DNA from: Oscheius dolichura
Lineage: Eukaryota; Nematoda; Chromadorea; Rhabditida; Rhabditidae
Assembly (NCBI GenBank): GCA_932521035.1
Contig: OW051495.1
Span: 11,966,001 to 12,030,000 of the forward strand
Reading direction: 5' to 3'
DNA: 64,000 bases
Shown here one piece after another: positions 58,921 through 64,000 of this stretch; position 1 is the first letter of the stretch, and each line of letters opens with the position of its first letter. The position numbers and the translations under genes are program-made. The notes under the pieces were generated by a model that ran no database searches, was not told the DNA's origin, and was given only the letters and a program-made list of their open reading frames with translations.

Positions 58921-58943
58921 CGAGAGAGAGAGAGAGAGAGAGC
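58921..58943. repeat. (GA)n microsatellite
   Basis: Run of about ten GA units within a purine-rich block. Confidence 0.9.
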
Positions 58944-59286
58944 GACAGAGAACAGCAGAAAAGCAGCAAGGGACCAACGGAGCGAGAAATAGATCAGCAA
59001 GAGGGGGAAGGAAAGCCCCCCGTCAAGCGGAGAGCCGAGTCTCTCTCGGCCCAGTCCGGCTGCTGCCTCGATGTTCTTTGAACATCCACTTTGCGGACCC
59101 CTCGTTTCCGATTTTTAAAACCAGGAAGTAAGCAGCGAGACTCTGAGGGCCGCCAGCAGCAGTTGTTCGTGGAATGACTTTTTTGCCCCCCGCTATTTTT
59201 GAAAATTGTTGCTGCTTGGGTAGGGTGTGGGTGATTTCCGAACAGTTGAAAAGCGGTTGATCAAGAGTACAACTGATCAGAGTCCG

Positions 59287-59753
59287 ACTGTCTAACTGTC
59301 TAACTGTGGAACGGGTTTTACGAGAAAAGCAAGAAGGAAATAACAGCAAACTGTTGAGCTAGGCTACTGTAGATAACCCACTTCCGTGTCGAATAATGGA
59401 AGCGGAGCCGTTTTAACTTTGTCAAAAATGTTACCGACTGTCTTACTGTGGCTATAAAAGCTCCAAATTGTACATTTTATGCTGTCTAGCTATGGAAAAA
59501 GAGACGTTTTGAGAGAAGAGAACATTAGAAAGAGTTTTGGATAATAAGACGGCTTCTTTGAAGGCAAAAAGCGGCCTGGCTGTCTTATTGTGGTTTTACA
59601 GAGTTTTTTTCCCTTTTTGCTGTCTAACTGCAGCTGAGAATAGGAAACAAGAATGTAAAATATGCGAGAAATCGATTCCATTTAAGAAGAAAAGGATCAG
59701 TTGCATAAAACTTTGACAAAAGCAGATTGTCTGTTGGCTGTCTTACTGTGGTT
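59287..59753 (+). repeat. Cluster of seven GCTGTCTAACTGTGG-type motifs
   Basis: Copies at about 59287-59309 (two overlapping), 59438-59452, 59480-59494, 59578-59593, 59619-59634 and 59737-59753, all in plus orientation. Variants are TGTCTAACTGTGG, TGTCTTACTGTGG, TGTCTAGCTATGG, TGTCTTATTGTGG and TGTCTAACTGCAG. Flanking sequence between copies is not repeated, so this is not a simple satellite. Confidence 0.8.
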
Positions 59754-62700
59754 CTCCCCGGCTCGTTTAATTCCCTAATTCTTCCCTCTTTTGCAGGCTC
59801 GATTCCTGAACCCTCTTCTCTGCAAAAAGGTTCCCGTTTTCTCTTTGCACCCACTCTCTTTTTTGCCTCTCGGACCACCCAGCAGAGTGTGAAACAACAC
59901 TTTTTGCTGTTGCTCTCTGCACGGATGTTTCGTTTGTTGCTGCTGCAGGCGGTATTGTTTGATTGTTGCTCGTTCTTCTTTCACACAGACACACGCGTCG
60001 GCCGACTTTTTTCCCCAATTCAATGAGGCGAAAAAAACCTTTGCTCTCCATTCTTTTTCTGCAACTATTTGTATGTAAGTGAGCCCGGACGAATGGAAGT
60101 CAGCCGCGTTTGTGTCGCGTTTGTGTCTCGTTCCCGGTTCGCCTGCTCTTGCTGCAAATAACTAACTATGCGGACGACGACGAGGGAAAAGAGGGAAGAG
60201 ACAGAGCAACACGGCGAGAACACGGTGGCTCTGGACTGGCTGGCTGTTGTTGTCACGCGACACAGACCAGAAAAGAGACACAGGCACACCACCTTCTTTG
60301 GACTGCTCGTCTTCTGCAAATATGGGCAAAATATCGTAAGCCAAAGTCTTCTTGTCCTCTCTCCGAAATGTCACAGTACACAATTTGCTCCAGGAAGACA
60401 TGAATCAGCCCGGTAATAATCGTAAAGAATCCATGGGTGTTACCCGTGGATACAGTCACTGGAGACAAAGATATCCAGGGGGTGTGGTGGCAGGGAAAAG
60501 GAAACTACAGTCAGGCCCCTCTCTATCAATCACTGACTCTCTCGAGTGATCAGAATGATACAGCCAGTCTCGAAGTTCATTCTGATATGATAAAACTGAA
60601 GTTAATCATAAAACAGTCTTGTCACTGTTTGTTTTCTTGAAGCCAAGTTTATTACTTTGTGACGGTAGCCTTCATAAAAGTTTCCCTATTGCTCTACCTC
60701 TGCTAGACAACTGTTTTCCTAGTTTTTGCAAGATTTTTTTGGTCTTTTAATCAAATTTTTATTTTTATGGCTGTTCAAGCTAAAAATATCTTTCTGCTAA
60801 AGAAGAAATATAAATTAAAAGTATGGGAAATAGTCATCTTTATGACAAGGAACGGCGATTTAATCAAGAGGACGCGTCGGCGAAACTTTACGAAACTTCC
60901 ACATAACGGCTTGTAAACGTCTTGCGCTTGACGAAAAAGGAAAAAAATGACTAGAAAAGAGAGTAAATATTGACCGGAACTACCGTAAGACGCCGGAATT
61001 ACCCAAAAAATCAGCTCAGCCGTGTTTTGAGCCTTGCGCTCTTCTCCCCCACAAATGCTAAACAATTCTCTCATTGGGCTTGCATCCATTGAGACATTGA
61101 GACATGCATAGGGTAGAATGATGGCCGAGGGTAATTGTTGTCCTTTAGTTTGCAGAGGGATAGCTTGTGCAACTTATCTCGTCCCCCAGCTGTCTAACTG
61201 TGGCTGTTTTTCCCCTGACTGATAGTTCTCTGATACTTACTCCCTTCTGTCAGTTCTCTGTTCCCGATCGGTCAATCTCCATACACACACCGACGTAGAG
61301 TCACAAACAGTCTAAAAATACCACTTTTTATTTTGACGGGTTGCGTCATCCATCAACGGAATAAATAAAGGAAGAGACAGATCAATGGGTCCACATATCA
61401 TTGCAAGGAAGACGATCTTCATAAATTGATAGGACTCCCCCACGTCTGGGCCCCATTGCCACTGGGAAAATCGCGACGGCCGACAAATAAAAGAAGACGG
61501 GCTCTGGGAAGGAAAGCAAAGTACAGACATGGAACCGCGGCGTTTTTCAAGTTTTGGAGTCTCTTTCACTGAGCAACTGCTCGTTTTCCGGTCCGGGAGC
61601 TCAAAAAAGGGGCAAGAACTACAAAAAAAAGTTCTTTAAAATTTGCCGACCACACTAGTTTACGGAGGCACGTGTAACAGCTACAAAGCTAGAAGAAACC
61701 CGAAAATTCTGTAAGAAAACGGTCTGGCACGATTTTGAGGGCCTGGGAGCAATCGCCCCTTGAAAAACGGGGAAGATTCGTTTCAGGACCACGGACTACC
61801 TTCCAAGCTCCCTCACGGTTCATTAAATCTAATTTTAAAGCACTTTATGGCATGGATATAGGCCCTGACTCGCTTATCCTGCCTTCACTTCAGGACCTCT
61901 GCCCAAAGCCGCGCGTCCTTGACAGTTCCTCTAGTTCCTAAAATGAACTCTGATCCTCCCAACGGCCTACTCCTTCCCTGTCATAATCCTGTCTTCGGTT
62001 TCTTGCTTTCGTTTTGACTGTGTCATCGCCACAGCTGGTGTCCTTTTTTCCAGGAGACTATCCCCCACCCGCGCCTAACAGGGCAGCGAAGGAAAGGTCA
62101 CCCTGATCGCGGGCAGGGGGGACGCTCTGTCTCTTCCTTGACCTAGTCCTTATTTTTACCTCACTTTGTCCTTTTTTCAAATGAGATAATATGGGTAGAA
62201 GCAGATAAAATCGTCTACTGTTCAGGATCGAAAAGAAGCCGTGATCAGGTTGAGTGGCGTGTTTCGCGGTGTGTAACTGATCAGCGATCTATTTCTTCTC
62301 CTCACGCTCATCAAGACGATATCCACACAAGCTGGTCCTGCCCCGCGGTCCCCCTGATTCCTCCCGCCAGATTGTAGTTTAAATCAGTCAATCGAGGGCT
62401 GTGTCATGTGCCACCCGTATGTGTTCAGAAGTACAGAGAGGGCAGCACACACACAATACCATCGAAGATCGGGCCAGGGAGGGCGGCTTATTCTTCCTCC
62501 TTCCCCCCTCTATTGGGGAGGGGGGTTGATCGCAATGAACCCACCCCGCCGCACACCATTACACGGGAGGCGAAAAGCCCGCAAGATCAAAGCGCTCTCT
62601 CACCCGGCGGCGGGACCCCGCCGCTCTCTTCTCTTCCTCTCTCTCTCTGCAACACAACCAATAGAGTTTCCTCTTTCCTCTTTCTCTCTGTGTGTGTCCA

Positions 62701-63697
62701 TTGCTCTATAAATGACATTCATAGGTTCCACGCAGTTCCTCTCCCCCCTCTCTTGCCTAGATCTCTTCCATCTAGCTGGTCTTCACCCCTCCTCTCGCTA
62801 GCCGCCCTTCTGGCTTCCTCTTCTCTCTATTATACTTTGAACTTGCGTACTTTCATACTGCCGGGCTTCTCGGGGGCAGGAGCAAGCAAATCTCCGGTCC
62901 TTGAAAGAGGCCGGTAGAGCACGGGGTTGGGGAACAAAAAGATCGGCTGACTAAGCCGACTGTGATAACGGGGGGTTGATACACACAAGACTACTTTGAA
63001 GCCAATCAGAATCAGAAATCAGATCGAATTTTTAAAGACAATTGACGGGGCGATGATGATGACAGTTTCTAGAAGTCACTAGCGCATCAAGATCAAGCTC
63101 CCCACTTCGGGGAAAGCGAAGGGAAACCTGCCCCGTGTCTCCTAGACCCTGATTGATAACTTTTGTCCAGACAACAAATGATGATTCCACCTTCAGCCCG
63201 TATTTTATTCCGTACCAATGAGATCAATCACATGCGTGTTACGGAAGTCAATAACAATCAGAAAAGATCGGGGGCTGATCGCGATCGCCGCTTTGTTTTT
63301 GTCCCCGTAGAGGGTAGAGGAGACACAGTTAGACAGCCCGAGAGTGGTTGTAAAGGACACAACAGCAGCCACAGCAACTATGTCAGCTGACAGCTCCTAC
63401 AGTTCAACCAGACCAAAGTACCACAAGTGTTTTGTTTTCCCCAAATCATGCTTGAACTCCTCCGGCCCCTGATCCCCTCATGATCCGCCTTCCTCATTGC
63501 CCTCTTTCTCCCTCTATTTGGTGGCTTACGGTAGCCCTCTCCTCTTCCCTAAGCTCTCTGTTGTCTAGCTGTGGCTCCTTCCTGCCCCCTCCCTTTTTCG
63601 TGTGCTCATTGGTCCGCAAAGGCTCAAAATGTGCTCGCCCTGGAGAAGGGGAGGGAGTATATTTGTCTTGGAAGCCCGCAAGATCAAAGGAGGCTGG

Positions 63698-63717
63698 GTG
63701 TGTGTGTGTGTGTGTGT
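63698..63717. repeat. (GT)n microsatellite
   Basis: Run of about ten GT units. Confidence 0.9.
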
Positions 63718-64000
63718 ATGCGCGCGTCTGCATGTCCTCCTCCGTGAGGGAGGTTTGCACCACACACACAGCCACAAGTCAGTTGAAACACAGCAGCATA
63801 AGCTGAGCTTGTTTGTTGACAACTCTCTTCCTTGACTTTTATAAAACCTAATCCGAAAAATTGACAATTTTGACCTCTCCTTGATTCCTCTGCGGGGAGC
63901 GCGGGTTAGAACTGAAAGTTTCTCTTTCTGTCCCCCTGTGTCCCGTTTCTAGCGCGCTCCACCACCAGCTTCAACAATTAAAATAGGAAGAAAACGTTCC

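Larger units (their letters stand above)
53697..64000. other. Gene-free 10-kb stretch rich in short repeats
   Basis: No exon chain, domain, signal peptide or tRNA fold could be supported on either strand. Open frames up to 177 codons (for example 55210-55743) lack protein features and overlap one another. The region carries at least ten of the GTCTAACTGTGG-type motif copies, GA and GT microsatellites, and many CT-rich blocks. It may be regulatory sequence or a long first intron of a gene beyond the right edge. Confidence 0.5.

Noticed and set aside
58493-59131. Several open frames of 100-158 codons on both strands
   Set aside because: All arise from GA/CT simple-sequence DNA (runs of RERERE or SLSLSL).
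1-64000. CRISPR arrays, bacterial insertion sequences, operon-style ribosome sites
   Set aside because: Not expected and not seen: the sequence is intron-bearing nematode DNA.

Overview
The window is nuclear DNA of a free-living type (rhabditine) nematode. The evidence is consistent: introns of about 38-60 bases with TTTCAG-type acceptors, acceptor-like sites just before several start codons (as used in trans-splicing), a cuticle collagen with the nematode homology box and C-terminal cysteine block, a tandem set of serpentine (Srd-type) chemoreceptors, UDP-glucuronosyltransferases with a C-terminal membrane anchor, and strong matches by eye to nematode DPY-18/PHY-1, GSS-1 and Erlin. No bacterial, viral or organellar segment was seen. 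I rebuilt the gene models by hand from reading frames and splice sites. All boundaries are inferred from sequence, with no transcript data.

Layout. 0-9.8 kb: a processive family-2 glycosyltransferase with a QxxRW motif (+), a seven-transmembrane receptor (-), and a degenerate coding-like stretch (-). 9.8-15 kb: a secreted Ala/Pro/Tyr repeat protein, a small single-pass membrane protein of unknown role, and a ZIP zinc transporter (-). 17.6-26.5 kb: an Erlin, a cuticle collagen, a Gly/Tyr/Ser-rich secreted protein (-), three tandem single-domain Kunitz inhibitor genes (-), a damaged small secreted-protein gene, and a Ser/Lys-rich coiled-coil protein. 28.5-30.8 kb: collagen prolyl 4-hydroxylase alpha subunit. 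31.6-43.7 kb: four Srd-type receptors (three + in tandem, one - between the two UGT genes) and a receptor L-domain membrane protein (-). 40.4-47.3 kb: two UGT genes. 47.4-50 kb: glutathione synthetase (-). 51.4-53.7 kb: another seven-transmembrane receptor. 53.7-64 kb: about 10 kb with no gene I can support, but with a striking cluster of a short repeated motif.

Functional themes. Collagen, prolyl 4-hydroxylase, the Ala/Pro/Tyr protein and perhaps the Gly/Tyr protein belong to cuticle or extracellular matrix biology. UGTs and glutathione synthetase serve detoxification, and the receptors serve chemosensation. These are neighbourhoods, not operons: most genes have their own promoter-like sequence and large gaps.

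The most unusual signals are a 14-15 base motif (GCTGTCTAACTGTGGC and variants) repeated about 16 times and packed into 470 bases near 59.5 kb; a shared promoter element before each Kunitz gene; several GC-AG introns; a collagen intron whose 3' splice site reads CG instead of AG; and a UGT gene with a one-base frame conflict and a second irregular junction.
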